A stretch of DNA of 64,000 bases from Pseudomonadota bacterium (GCA_023387235.1 JAEWIJ010000065.1:36155-100154); one strand, 5' to 3'. Positions 54,107-63,088 are shown, counted from the first letter of the stretch. The notes: generated by a model not told the origin, from the letters alone. Program-made: numbers and translations.

Positions 54107-55165
54107 CTAGGTAGACTCATGATTGATTGCGTCCGCCATGATGGCCGGTGCGGTGTGCGTCGCCTCGACATGCAGCGGTTGCAGATTGGCGAGGAACTGG
54201 CCGGCGCTGCGTGCCCAGGAGAACGTCAGCGCGTGGTCGCGGCATGCCGGACGCGAGATCGCGAGGGCATCGAGGCACGCCTGACGCAGATTCCAATCGA
54301 GCGCACCGACAGCTGAATCGCCGATCACATCGAGCGGCCCCGTTACGGGGAATGCCGCCACAGGTACGCCCGATGCGAGCGCCTCGAGCTGCGCAATGCC
54401 GAACGTGTCCGTCAGGCTCGGAAAGACGAAGACGTCGGCTGCGGCGAGATGCGCGGCGAGCGTCTCTCCGCTCATGGCGCCGAGAAATACGGCATCAGGA
54501 TAGCGTGCGCGGAGCTCCGCCTCCTGGGGGCCATGACCGATGACGACCTTCGTGCCCGGCAGATCGAGCGCGAGAAACGCGTCGAGATTCTTCTCGATGG
54601 CAACGCGCCCGACATTCATGAAGATCGGGCGCGGCAGATCCAGAGATGTCGCGCGAGCAGGATGGAACAAGGCGGTGTCGACGCCGCGCGACCACATGCG
54701 GAGATTTGAGAATCCGCGCGCCTGGAGCTCCGAGCGAAGCGACGGCGTCGATACCATGGTTGCCGCGGCCGCAGAGTGGAAGCGGCGCAGCGCGGCATAG
54801 CCCCAGGATACGGGAATAGGAAAACGCGCCGAGATGTATTCCGCAAATCGCGTCGTGAGGCTGGTCGTGAAGGGAAGGCGATGCTTCAGGCAGTAGTGCC
54901 GTACCGCAAGCCCGATCGGGCCCTCCGTCGCGATGTGAATGGCATCCGGCGCCGCACGCTCGATCCGGCGTGCGATCTCGCGTCCGCTCGGAATGGCGCA
55001 GCGCAGGCCAGGATATGTCGGTACCTTGAAGGACCGGAAGCCTTCCGGTGTCAGGAAGTCGACGGCCGTGCTCCGCTCGTTGAGTGCGCGGCGCAGTGCT
55101 TCGAGTGTGCGCACGACCCCGTTGATCTGCGGATGCCAGGCATCGGTCGCTATCAGCACGTTCAT
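54107..55165 (-). CDS. GT4 glycosyltransferase (probable glycolipid synthase)
   Basis: A 352-residue GT-B-fold glycosyltransferase family 4 enzyme. The N-terminal TDAWHPQINGVVRTLEALRRAL, the VGRVAIEKNLDAFLALDLPGTKVVIGHGP middle and the TDTFGIAQLEALASGVPVAAFPVTGPLDVIG donor-site block resemble enzymes that glycosylate diacylglycerol or other lipids in rhizobia under phosphate limitation. A PHO-box-like dyad 58-82 bp upstream (55223-55247) supports this. The acceptor and donor sugar are not proven. The ATG at 55163-55165 is chosen over an earlier in-frame start. Confidence 0.82.
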   Translation of the reverse strand: MNVLIATDAWHPQINGVVRTLEALRRALNERSTAVDFLTPEGFRSFKVPTYPGLRCAIPSGREIARRIERAAPDAIHIATEGPIGLAVRHYCLKHRLPFTTSLTTRFAEYISARFPIPVSWGYAALRRFHSAAAATMVSTPSLRSELQARGFSNLRMWSRGVDTALFHPARATSLDLPRPIFMNVGRVAIEKNLDAFLALDLPGTKVVIGHGPQEAELRARYPDAVFLGAMSGETLAAHLAAADVFVFPSLTDTFGIAQLEALASGVPVAAFPVTGPLDVIGDSAVGALDWNLRQACLDALAISRPACRDHALTFSWARSAGQFLANLQPLHVEATHTAPAIMADAINHEST

Positions 55166-55222
55166 GTCTATCTCGCCGACTCGAGGAGCTCCCAACGAAG
55201 CGTCGCGATAGAGGCCATAGCG

Positions 55223-55247
55223 CTGTCACATCGCAGTGATGTGACAG
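55223..55247 (-). promoter_or_regulatory. PHO-box-like dyad upstream of the GT4 gene
   Basis: A 25-bp palindrome with 10-bp arms CTGTCACATC (55223-55232) and GATGTGACAG (55238-55247). Each strand contains CTGTCAC followed 11 bp later by a partial second half-site, as in the CTGTCAT-N4-CTGTCAT PHO box. Position suits PhoB activation of the glycosyltransferase. Confidence 0.5.
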
Positions 55248-55283
55248 TCTTCCCGCACCTTCTCGATCGGTTCGTGGTCGTGC

Positions 55284-56150
55284 TCACGAGGCGATGGCGG
55301 TCTTGCCGATGATGGCGTGCCGCAGACGCGATGAAATCAGATCGATGACGGCAACGGCCGCCAGGATGAGCAGAATGAGGAAGGCCACGCGGTCCCATTC
55401 GAAGGTGCGGATCTGCTCGGCGAGATGCAATCCGATGCCGCCGGCGCCGACGATGCCGATGATCGTGGCCGACCGCGTGTTCGATTCGAAGAAGTAGAGC
55501 ACCTGCGAGAGGATGACCGGCAGAACCTGCGGCAGGATCCCGAATCGGATCTGATGAATCCGGCTGCCGCCTGCCGCGGTGATGCCTTCGACGGGCTTGC
55601 GGTCGGACGCCTCGATGGCCTCGGAGAAGAGCTTACCGAAGGTCCCGATATCGGACGACATGATCGCGAGAACGCCGGCGAACGGACCGAGTCCGACGAC
55701 ATTGACCCAGATGAGCGCCCAGATCAGCGTATCGACGCCGCGGATGGTGTCGAGCGAACGGCGCGTCATGAACTGGAAGATACGTGAGGGAACCACGTTG
55801 CGCGCCGCGAGAAGGCTGAGCGGAAAGGCGATGCCGGCCGCCAGCAGCGTGCCGAGGAAGGCTATGGCTACGGTTTCGGCGAGCGCGTGACCATAGACTT
55901 GGGCGTTGGCCCACGAGCCGGCGCTCGGCGGGAACATGAGCACGACGAATCGGCCGAGCTCGCCGAAACCGGTGACGATCCGCCAGAGCGAGACATCGAG
56001 GCGCCAGAAAGCCAGCACGGCGACCGCTATGAGGGCTCCTGCGACGAGTATGGTTCGGAGGCGAGCGCCTGCCTGCGCTTGCTGGAGTTCGCGATGGGTT
56101 GCAAGGATTGCTGGATCTGCCGGAAGCGTAATCGGACGTCGCTCGATCAT
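55284..56150 (-). CDS. phnE: Phosphonate ABC transporter permease (second phnE)
   Basis: A 288-residue permease of the PhnE family with about six membrane segments; it carries the EAA-type loop (VEGITAAGGSRIHQIRFGILPQVLP) and GIVGAGGIGLHLAEQIR. With the other PhnE it forms the channel for phosphonate uptake. The ATG overlaps the upstream phnE stop (ATGA); a longer in-frame extension inside that gene is rejected. It is last in the phnCDEE unit. Confidence 0.93.
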   Translation of the reverse strand: MIERRPITLPADPAILATHRELQQAQAGARLRTILVAGALIAVAVLAFWRLDVSLWRIVTGFGELGRFVVLMFPPSAGSWANAQVYGHALAETVAIAFLGTLLAAGIAFPLSLLAARNVVPSRIFQFMTRRSLDTIRGVDTLIWALIWVNVVGLGPFAGVLAIMSSDIGTFGKLFSEAIEASDRKPVEGITAAGGSRIHQIRFGILPQVLPVILSQVLYFFESNTRSATIIGIVGAGGIGLHLAEQIRTFEWDRVAFLILLILAAVAVIDLISSRLRHAIIGKTAIAS

Positions 56151-57058
56151 GTACGGCCCCCCTGGCCGAGGAAATGATGGCGCAGGCGCTCGGTCGCAAC
56201 ATCGATGATCATGACGGTGGCGATGATGAGCAGGAGCAGCGCGGAGACGTCCGAGTAGTAGAATTTGCGGATGCTCTCGACGAGTTCCTGGCCGATGCCA
56301 CCAGCGCCGACGAAGCCCATGACCGAGGCGCCGCGAACATTGATTTCGAAGCGCAGCAGGCCATAACTCGCGAAGTTCGAGAGCACCTGCGGAACGACGG
56401 CCATATGGACCGTCTGCCACCACGTGGCGCCGGCCGCCGTGACGCCCTCGACCGGCTTCATGTCGATGTTCTCGACAACCTCGGAGAAGAGCTTACCGAG
56501 GGCGCCCGTGCTGTGGATGGCGAGGGCGAGTACGCCCGGCAGCGGCCCGAGGCCGAATGCCACGACGAAGATGAGCGCAAACACGAGCTCCGGCACCGTG
56601 CGGCAGAACTCGAGAAACTTGCGGACGAGGTTACGTGTCCAAGCATTGGAATTGAGGTTGGCGCTCGCAAGAAAGCAGAGAGAGAAGGCGGCAGCGAGCC
56701 CGATCAGCGTGCCGAGGTAGGCGATGAGCAGCGTATCACCGAGGAGCGCTAGCCACTTCTTCCAGCCCCACAGCCATTCGGCAGGATCGCTCCATACGGG
56801 CGCTCCGCTATCGAGATAGAAGAGACGCGCGATGTAGCTCGTGAAGCGGTCGATGTTGGCGAAGAACTTCTCCAGATCGACTTCCGCCACGCCGGATGCC
56901 ACGAGAAACGCGATGGCAACCGCGGCGATGAGGAGAAGTGTGCTCCGCCGCTTGGCGGCGTTGGCTCGCGCATAGGCTGCGGCGAGTGGCTCGATTTGAT
57001 GTTCGGGAAGGCGCGGCAGCGCGAGACGTTGGGCGGCGGCGCCGGAGGCGAATGGCAT
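56147..57058 (-). CDS. phnE: Phosphonate ABC transporter permease (first phnE)
   Basis: A 303-residue PhnE paralogue with a longer N-terminus and an extra periplasmic stretch (residues about 75-105). The EAA loop (VEGVTAAGATWWQTVHMAVVPQVLS) and GFVGAGGIGQELVESIR match the partner permease. I use the ATG at 57056-57058; a TTG immediately before it extends the frame by one codon. A strong stem-loop separates it from phnD. Confidence 0.93.
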   Translation of the reverse strand: MPFASGAAAQRLALPRLPEHQIEPLAAAYARANAAKRRSTLLLIAAVAIAFLVASGVAEVDLEKFFANIDRFTSYIARLFYLDSGAPVWSDPAEWLWGWKKWLALLGDTLLIAYLGTLIGLAAAFSLCFLASANLNSNAWTRNLVRKFLEFCRTVPELVFALIFVVAFGLGPLPGVLALAIHSTGALGKLFSEVVENIDMKPVEGVTAAGATWWQTVHMAVVPQVLSNFASYGLLRFEINVRGASVMGFVGAGGIGQELVESIRKFYYSDVSALLLLIIATVMIIDVATERLRHHFLGQGGRT

Positions 57059-57104
57059 CAAGACGGCCTGTTGTGCGAGGGGGCGAGCGATTGTGGAATT
57101 GTGT

Positions 57105-57139
57105 CGGCGGTCGCGCTGGCCTGTGCCTCGCGACCGCCG
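57105..57139 (-). promoter_or_regulatory. Intercistronic stem-loop between phnD and phnE
   Basis: Perfect 11-bp inverted repeat CGGCGGTCGCG (57105-57115) and CGCGACCGCCG (57129-57139) in the 103-bp gap after the binding-protein gene. Like those at 3473 and 5225, it follows a binding-protein gene and may favour its expression over the permeases. Confidence 0.6.
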
Positions 57140-57161
57140 TTAGTCGACTAGAGCCGAGGGC

Positions 57162-58091
57162 TCAGGAGCCCGACTTCTTGCGCAGCGTGTCGACGAACTT
57201 GATGAGCGAGACAACCGGCTCGTAGGCCTTGTGGTCAACGGCCTGGAAGGGGAGCTGCTTGCCGCCGTAGATGCCGTCGAACACCGCCTTGTCCTTGGTC
57301 GCGAGATTGAGCACGGCGTCGCGGATCTTGGCCTTCAGGTCCTCGGGCAGACTCGAGAGATACGCCATCGGCGAGTTCACGATCTGGTCGGACTTGAAGA
57401 TGATGCGGAAATTCTCGGCCTTGACGATGCCGCGATTGGACATGCGCATCAGGTTCGACTCTTGCTCGTCGTTCCACCAGTTGAAGGCCGCGTCGCAGGT
57501 GCCCTGGTCGACGGCGATCACGGCGTTCTCGTGCGAGCCCGCATAGACGACCTTGCCGAAGAACTTGTCGGGCTCGATGCCCATCTTGTCCATGGAGAAG
57601 CGCGGGACGTTGTTGCCGGAGGTCGAGTTCGGGTCGACGAGGCAGAGGTTCTTGCCCTTGAGATCATCGATCTTCTTGTAGGCCGAACTTGCCTTCACAT
57701 AGAGAACCGAATAGTAGCCGCGGCTGCCGTCGCTGCTGATCTCGATCGCGAAAGGCTCGGTCTTGACGCCGGTCACGTGGGCGCGGGCGTACGACGCCGG
57801 ACCGTACATGGCGATGTGGATGTTTTCGGCGCGCTGGCCCTCGATCACGGCGGCGTAGTCATTGGCGATGCGCAGCGTGACCTTCGTGCCGAGTTCCTTG
57901 CTCAGGTACTCGGTAAAGGGCGCATAGCGCGTCGTGGTGGCCGAGGCGTTCTCGGCGGGAATGACGCCGAAGACGATCTCGGGATATTTCGACTTCCAGT
58001 CCTGCGCCGCGGCGGGCTCGCTGGCGATGGCAAGGCCATTGGCCAGCGCAAGGCCGGCCATGCCGGCGATGATGTAACGACGGTTCAACAT
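57162..58091 (-). CDS. phnD: Phosphonate ABC transporter substrate-binding protein
   Basis: A 309-residue periplasmic binding protein of the PhnD family. The signal peptide (MLNRRYIIAGMAGLALANG) has a twin-arginine-like RR but lacks the full Tat consensus; cleavage probably follows AAAQ near 28. The IVFGVIPAENASATTTRYAPFTEYLS start, GPASYARAH and CLVDPNSTSGNNVPRF segments match phosphonate binders. The ATG at 58089-58091 has GAGGA upstream. Confidence 0.93.
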   Translation of the reverse strand: MLNRRYIIAGMAGLALANGLAIASEPAAAQDWKSKYPEIVFGVIPAENASATTTRYAPFTEYLSKELGTKVTLRIANDYAAVIEGQRAENIHIAMYGPASYARAHVTGVKTEPFAIEISSDGSRGYYSVLYVKASSAYKKIDDLKGKNLCLVDPNSTSGNNVPRFSMDKMGIEPDKFFGKVVYAGSHENAVIAVDQGTCDAAFNWWNDEQESNLMRMSNRGIVKAENFRIIFKSDQIVNSPMAYLSSLPEDLKAKIRDAVLNLATKDKAVFDGIYGGKQLPFQAVDHKAYEPVVSLIKFVDTLRKKSGS

Positions 58092-58179
58092 GACATCCTC
58101 TGCTGTGTTCGCTTGTGAATCACGGGGCCGCACGTGTTTCCACTGGTCCGCGGGTCCCCGGGCCGCGACCACGGCCGGA

Positions 58180-59001
58180 TCAGGCAGCGGCTACCTGTCC
58201 GATCGCAGGTACGCCCTGCTTATTCCCATTCTCGTGGGCCTGCGCCGCATCGCCGAGGACATCATCCGCCTCGAGGCCATAGAGCTCGCGCGCGACATCG
58301 TCGGTCAGCATCTCGGGCGAAGCATCGAAGACAACGCGTCCGGCCGCCATGCCGATGAGGCGATCGCAGTAGGTACGAGCCAGATCGAGCGAGTGCAGAT
58401 TGCACAGGACCGTGATGCCGTAATGCTTGTTGATGCGCAGAAGCGCGTCCATGACGATCTTGGTGTTGCGGGGATCGAGCGAAGCAACGGGCTCGTCGGC
58501 GAGAATGATGTCGGGCTGCTGGACCATCGCGCGCGCAATCGCGACGCGCTGCTGCTGGCCGCCCGAGAGCTGCTCCGCGCGCTGCGCGGCGAGCGCGCCG
58601 ATCTCGAACTGCTCGAGGGCCGAGAAGGCAATGGACCTGTCATCATGGCTCCAGGTACGGCTCACGGCGCGCCAAGTCGACACCTCGGCCAGACGGCCGG
58701 TCAGCACGTTCGTCAGGACGTCGAGACGGCCGACGAGATTGAACTGCTGGAAGATCATCGCGGCGCGCGCGCGCCAAAGTCTCAGCTCGCGCCCCTTGAG
58801 CGATGTCACATCGCGACCGTCGAAGAGAATGCGTCCTTCGCTCGGATCGACGAGGCGATTGATCATGCGAAGCAGCGTGGACTTCCCGGCGCCCGAACGG
58901 CCGATGACGCCGACAAAGCCGCCGCGCGCGACCTCGAAAGAGGCTCCTGAGACCGCGGCGAGAGAACCAAAGCGCCGCGTGACGCCATCGAGAACCAGCA
59001 T
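58180..59001 (-). CDS. phnC: Phosphonate ABC transporter ATP-binding protein
   Basis: A 273-residue ATPase: Walker [10 protein letters not shown] (34-42), signature LSGGQQQRV and Walker [13 protein letters not shown]. It energises PhnD/PhnE uptake of phosphonates and related phosphorus compounds. The ATG at 58999-59001 has AGAGG about 5 bases upstream. It heads the phnCDEE unit and is divergent from the DUF1045 gene across a 147-bp region with two PHO-box-like sites. Confidence 0.93.
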   Translation of the reverse strand: MLVLDGVTRRFGSLAAVSGASFEVARGGFVGVIGRSGAGKSTLLRMINRLVDPSEGRILFDGRDVTSLKGRELRLWRARAAMIFQQFNLVGRLDVLTNVLTGRLAEVSTWRAVSRTWSHDDRSIAFSALEQFEIGALAAQRAEQLSGGQQQRVAIARAMVQQPDIILADEPVASLDPRNTKIVMDALLRINKHYGITVLCNLHSLDLARTYCDRLIGMAAGRVVFDASPEMLTDDVARELYGLEADDVLGDAAQAHENGNKQGVPAIGQVAAA

Positions 59002-59056
59002 GGGACCTCTTCAGGTGTTAGACCGCTCCATGCCGGCCACAGGTAGTCCTGCGGTG

Positions 59057-59074
59057 CTACAGTGTTGTGACATT
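59057..59074 (-). promoter_or_regulatory. PHO-box-like site for phnC
   Basis: On the minus strand: ATGTCAC-AACA-CTGTAGC, two 7-bp half-sites 11 bp apart as in the PHO box, 56-73 bp before the phnC start codon. The second half-site is imperfect. Confidence 0.45.
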
Positions 59075-59104
59075 CTCCGCAGCGCAGCGGCAGTCGCGGG
59101 CCTG

Positions 59105-59122
59105 CTGTCACAAACCCGTAAT
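59105..59122 (+). promoter_or_regulatory. PHO-box-like site for the DUF1045 gene
   Basis: On the plus strand: CTGTCAC-AAAC-CCGTAAT, half-sites in PHO-box spacing, 27-44 bp before the DUF1045 start codon. First half-site is a strong match, the second partial. Confidence 0.4.
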
Positions 59123-59148
59123 CCGCGCGGCCTATCGATGGGATCGCC

Positions 59149-59859
59149 ATGCGTTACGCGATCTATTTCACGCCGGCGCCCGATACGGCGCTCTGGCGGT
59201 TCGGGTCATCTGTGCTCGGCTATGATGCCCGGGCGCGTACGACTGTCGCCTTTCCCCGGCATGGCCTTTGGCTCGAGCCATGGTTCCTGCGGATACAGGA
59301 CACGCCCGCGCGCTACGGCTTTCACGCGACGCTGAAGGCGCCATTCGAATTGGCCGAGGGCGTGAGTGAAAGGGCGCTCATGGACAGGGCTGCGGTCTTC
59401 GGCGAGCGCAACGCGCCCCTCTGCCTGCCGGCGCTCGAGGTCGCGCTGCTCGATGATTTCATTGCCCTGCGGCCGCTCTCGGAGGACGCTGAGCTCAATC
59501 GCCTGGCCGCCGGGTGCGTCCGCGAGTTCGACGACCTGCGCGCGCCGCTCAGTGTGAAGGACCGCGCGCGGCGCTTGTCGCAGGTTCTCACGCCACGTCA
59601 GCACGCGCATCTGGACCGCTGGGGCTATCCTTATGTCTTCGAGGAATTCCGCTTCCACATGACGCTGACGGGTGCCATCCCGAAATCATTCCAGGCCCGC
59701 GCTCTCGAGGTGCTCAATGCACTCCATCGCCGCGTGAGCGCGCCTGTGTGGGTCGACGCGATATCGGTGCTTGCGCAGCCGACGCGGGAGAGCTTCTTCG
59801 AACTCTTGCAGCGCTTTCCGCTTCGAGCGGCCGTATCCGCGATCAGTCTCGACCGCTAG
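59149..59859 (+). CDS. DUF1045 phosphonate-metabolism protein (2H phosphoesterase-like)
   Basis: A 236-residue protein of the family found almost only in phosphonate clusters. Two HxT motifs, H59-A-T61 (YGFHATLKAPF) and H170-M-T172 (FRFHMTLTG), are the signature of 2H phosphoesterases, which act on cyclic or linear nucleotide phosphodiesters. A role on cyclic ribose phosphate intermediates of the C-P lyase pathway is suggested by context. It stands alone on the plus strand, divergent from phnC and convergent with phnN; the two stop codons share the CTAG at 59856-59859. Confidence 0.88.
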   Translation: MRYAIYFTPAPDTALWRFGSSVLGYDARARTTVAFPRHGLWLEPWFLRIQDTPARYGFHATLKAPFELAEGVSERALMDRAAVFGERNAPLCLPALEVALLDDFIALRPLSEDAELNRLAAGCVREFDDLRAPLSVKDRARRLSQVLTPRQHAHLDRWGYPYVFEEFRFHMTLTGAIPKSFQARALEVLNALHRRVSAPVWVDAISVLAQPTRESFFELLQRFPLRAAVSAISLDR

Positions 59860-60455
59860 GCGGCCTGCGGGAGGCACTTCAGAACGTCGATGAGCGCGCG
59901 CGTGCCGAGCGTGAGCGCGCCGGAATTGTCGATCCGCACATCGACCTCGGTGGGATCGAACGTCGCGACCTCTCTCGCAAGGCGCGCCTCGATGCGGTCG
60001 GCGGCCTCGCGGCCACGCAGTGCAAGCCGCGTCGCGCGTATACCGGGCGTGCACTCGACCATGATGACGCACACGCGCGCATAGCGCCGCCGGGCGTGCG
60101 GGATGATCGTTCGCGAGACGTTCACGATGACCGTCTGGCCGCGCCGAATATCGCCGTCTATACCGACCGGGACGCCATAGAGGAGGCCGTGAGCTTCCCA
60201 GCTCAATGCAAAGCTGCCGTCGAGCGCGGCCTCGCGAAAGGCGTCTTCGCTCAACGACGCGTGATGCTCCGCATTGTTGGGTGGCCGCGTGATTACGCGT
60301 TCAGGAAATGCAAAACGCGCGTCGCCGGTGAGATGCTCGCGTGCGGCTGCGATGATGGCATCCTTACCGACACCGCTCGCGCCGACGATCAGGACCAGCG
60401 TGCCCGGACCGATCCGCGCTGCGTCGCTTTTGGGCCGCGGCGCCTCAGGAGACAC
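59856..60455 (-). CDS. phnN: Ribose 1,5-bisphosphate phosphokinase
   Basis: A 199-residue guanylate-kinase-like P-loop enzyme that converts ribose 1,5-bisphosphate to PRPP at the end of the C-P lyase pathway. The P-loop is GASGVGKDA and the GDIRRGQTVIVNVSR block is typical of PhnN. I choose the GTG at 60453-60455 because GGGAGGG lies 6 bases upstream; an ATG at 60476 lacks such a site. Either start overlaps the end of phnM. An open frame far upstream is spurious. Confidence 0.9.
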   Translation of the reverse strand: MSPEAPRPKSDAARIGPGTLVLIVGASGVGKDAIIAAAREHLTGDARFAFPERVITRPPNNAEHHASLSEDAFREAALDGSFALSWEAHGLLYGVPVGIDGDIRRGQTVIVNVSRTIIPHARRRYARVCVIMVECTPGIRATRLALRGREAADRIEARLAREVATFDPTEVDVRIDNSGALTLGTRALIDVLKCLPQAA

Positions 60456-61584
60456 GGCGGCCCTCCCGATAGACATCGCGGACGACGGGCTGCCCCTCGA
60501 CGACATGAACGCGCACGAGATCGGCGCGCTTGCCCTCAGCAATCTCTCCGCGATCCGTAAGATTGGCGGCTCGCGCCGGATTGATCGTGACCGTGTGCAA
60601 AGCCCGCGGGAGACCATAGCCTTCGACGCGGCGCGCCAGCTCGAAGGCACCAAGCAGAAGGCTGGCCGGCACGTAATCCGACGAGAGAATGTCGAGATGG
60701 CCGGCGCGTGCGAGCGATTCGGCCGCGACGTTGCCGGAGTGCGAACCGCCACGCACGACATTGGGCGCGCCCATCAGAACGTCGATCCCCGCTTCGTGCG
60801 AGAGGCGTGCGGCCTCGGCCGTCGTCGGGAATTCGGCGATGGCGACCTTGTCGGCGATCGATTCATCGACGTGAGCTGGCGTCGCGTCGTCGTGGCTCGC
60901 GAGAACGACGCCGCGCTCCCGCGCAAGGGAGACTAGCGTGCGCCGGTGCCTGTCGTAGTTGCGTGCGTGGGACGCGTGCTTGATATCGATCAGCTTGTCG
61001 AGATCCGCCTGCGTGCGCCCTGATTTACCGCCGTAATAGATGCGCCAGGCGTCCAGGTTGATGAACTGGCGCGCGCCGGGGGTGTGGTCCATGAGCGAGA
61101 TCAGATCGACGCGCTGATCCATTGCCTTCGCCGCATCGTCGAGCACGTCGTCGGCCGTGACCTCGCACCGAAGATGCACGCGATGCTCGGCGCGCAGCAA
61201 TCCTTCGGTCGCCGCCTTCCTGATGCCGCCGATGACCTTCGAGATCTCGTTCGTGACCGGTGAGTAATCATCGTCGCGACCGGCGCGGATGCAGTCGAAG
61301 ACCGTGGTGATGCCGGATGCGGCGATCTGGGCGTCGAATGAGAGGATGGCCGAGCGTTCGGGCCAGTGGACCTTCGGGCGAGGACGCAAATGCGTCTCCA
61401 GGTGATCGGTGTGAAGCTCGATCAGGCCGGGAATGAGGAGATCGCCCTCCGCGTCTAGGCTGCCGCGCGGTCCCGGCCCGCGCCCGATCTCGACGATGAT
61501 CCCGTCGCGAGCGGCAACCCAGCCGTCGATGATGCCGTCGATCAGAGCGACCCGGGCATTGCCGATCACGAGCTCGCGGGTCAT
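60445..61584 (-). CDS. phnM: Alpha-D-ribose 1-methylphosphonate 5-triphosphate diphosphatase
   Basis: A 379-residue amidohydrolase-fold enzyme that removes pyrophosphate from the ribose phosphonate triphosphate. Metal ligands include the ELHTDHLETH motif near residue 57 and later His/Asp residues in LASHDDATP and SSDYVPASLL. The ATG overlaps the phnL stop (ATGA, 61581-61584). Confidence 0.94.
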   Translation of the reverse strand: MTRELVIGNARVALIDGIIDGWVAARDGIIVEIGRGPGPRGSLDAEGDLLIPGLIELHTDHLETHLRPRPKVHWPERSAILSFDAQIAASGITTVFDCIRAGRDDDYSPVTNEISKVIGGIRKAATEGLLRAEHRVHLRCEVTADDVLDDAAKAMDQRVDLISLMDHTPGARQFINLDAWRIYYGGKSGRTQADLDKLIDIKHASHARNYDRHRRTLVSLARERGVVLASHDDATPAHVDESIADKVAIAEFPTTAEAARLSHEAGIDVLMGAPNVVRGGSHSGNVAAESLARAGHLDILSSDYVPASLLLGAFELARRVEGYGLPRALHTVTINPARAANLTDRGEIAEGKRADLVRVHVVEGQPVVRDVYREGRRVS

Positions 61585-62306
61585 CTGGTGGCAGCCTCGG
61601 TTGTGAATTTCGTGACGTCGATGATGCGATCGGCGACGCGGTCGCGGACGTCCTCGTCGTGAAAGATGCCGACGACGGCTGCGCCGGCGCGCTTGCGCTT
61701 CTCGATCAGCTCGACCACGGCGGCACGATTGGCGGCGTCGAGCGAGGCCGTCGGCTCGTCGAGAAGGAGGATCGGCCGCTCAGCGGCAAAGCCGCGGGCG
61801 ATGTTGATGCGCTGTTGCTCGCCACCGGAAAAGGTCGCCGGCGGCAGGCCCCACAGGCGCTCCGGAACATGGAGCATCGTGAGGAGCGAGGTCGCACGCG
61901 TGTGCGCCGCACGCTCATCGAGGCCCGTCTCGCGTGCTGCGGAAGCGACGATATCCAGCGCGCCGACGCGTGGTATCACGCGCAGAAACTGGCTCACGTA
62001 ACCGACGGTGCTCCTGCGCAGGGACAGCACGGAGCGCGGTACCGCGCGGGCGATGTCAACCCAGCCTGCAGGGCCATTGATTTCGATACGGCCACGGTCA
62101 GCGCGGTAGTTGCCGTAGATCATCTTCAAGATCGAGGATTTGCCTGTGCCCGAAGGCCCCCCGAGCACGGCACATTCTCCGGCCGCGACAGTGAACGATA
62201 CGCCGGCGACGACAGGCAGGCGCGCGCCATCGCGCAAATGCATCACGAATGTCTTGGCGACATCATCGAGGCGGATCATCTCGTGAGCGGGCATCATGGC
62301 GGTCAT
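61581..62306 (-). CDS. phnL: Phosphonate C-P lyase system ATP-binding protein PhnL
   Basis: A 241-residue ABC-type ATPase without a membrane partner, which joins PhnK on the C-P lyase core. Walker A is GGPSGTGKSS (49-58), signature FSGGEQQRINIARG, Walker B ILLLDEPTASLD. The ATG is in an ATGA overlap with phnK. Confidence 0.94.
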   Translation of the reverse strand: MTAMMPAHEMIRLDDVAKTFVMHLRDGARLPVVAGVSFTVAAGECAVLGGPSGTGKSSILKMIYGNYRADRGRIEINGPAGWVDIARAVPRSVLSLRRSTVGYVSQFLRVIPRVGALDIVASAARETGLDERAAHTRATSLLTMLHVPERLWGLPPATFSGGEQQRINIARGFAAERPILLLDEPTASLDAANRAAVVELIEKRKRAGAAVVGIFHDEDVRDRVADRIIDVTKFTTEAATR

Positions 62307-63088
62307 GTCTGCAGGATCGAGGCGACGAGAAGCTGCGTGTAGGGCTCACGCGGATCATCGAGAACCTGGTCGGTGAGGCCGGTCTCGATGACGCGCCCAT
62401 GCCGCATGACGACGATGCGATGGGAGAGCAGGCGCGCCACCGCGAGATCGTGCGTGACAATGATCGCGGCGAGGCCGTAGTCGCTGACGAAACCCCGGAT
62501 GAGGTCGAGGAGGCGCGCCTGGACAGAGACGTCGAGACCGCCGGTTGGTTCATCCATGAAGACGAGGCGCGGCCGGGTCACCATGTTCTTGGCAATCTGC
62601 AGGCGCTGGCGCATGCCGCCCGAGAACGTGTCCGGCCGGTCATCGATACGATCGCGCGCGATCTCGACGCGCTCCAGCCACTGCTCGGCCTCGTGGCGAA
62701 TGCGTCCGTAATGCCGCCAGCCGACTGCCATGAGCCGTTCGCCGACATTGCCGCCGGCCGATATGCCCATGCGCAGGCCGAGGCGCGCATCCTGGTGAAC
62801 GAAGCCCCAGTCCGTGCGCAGCAGGAAGCGGCGCTCGGCCTCGCCGAGTGCGAAGAGATCGCGCTCCTCGCCGTCGCGCATCCGATAGCGGACGCTGCCC
62901 GCGCTCGGCTGGAGCTGTGTCGAGAGTAGGCCGAGAAGTGTCGACTTGCCCGATCCCGACTCGCCCACGACCGCGACGACTTCGCCCTCGTGGATATCGA
63001 GCGCGACATCGGCGCAGCCGAGATTGGAGCCGTAGTGCTTGGTGAGCCCTTCGACGACGAGCAGAGGCCGTTCGGCGGATGCGCTCAT
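62303..63088 (-). CDS. phnK: Phosphonate C-P lyase system ATP-binding protein PhnK
   Basis: A 261-residue ABC-type ATPase that docks on PhnJ. Walker A GESGSGKST (42-50), signature [15 protein letters not shown], Walker B LVFMDEPTGGLD. The ATG at 63086-63088 overlaps the phnJ stop. A frame extending upstream into phnJ is rejected. Confidence 0.94.
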   Translation of the reverse strand: MSASAERPLLVVEGLTKHYGSNLGCADVALDIHEGEVVAVVGESGSGKSTLLGLLSTQLQPSAGSVRYRMRDGEERDLFALGEAERRFLLRTDWGFVHQDARLGLRMGISAGGNVGERLMAVGWRHYGRIRHEAEQWLERVEIARDRIDDRPDTFSGGMRQRLQIAKNMVTRPRLVFMDEPTGGLDVSVQARLLDLIRGFVSDYGLAAIIVTHDLAVARLLSHRIVVMRHGRVIETGLTDQVLDDPREPYTQLLVASILQT

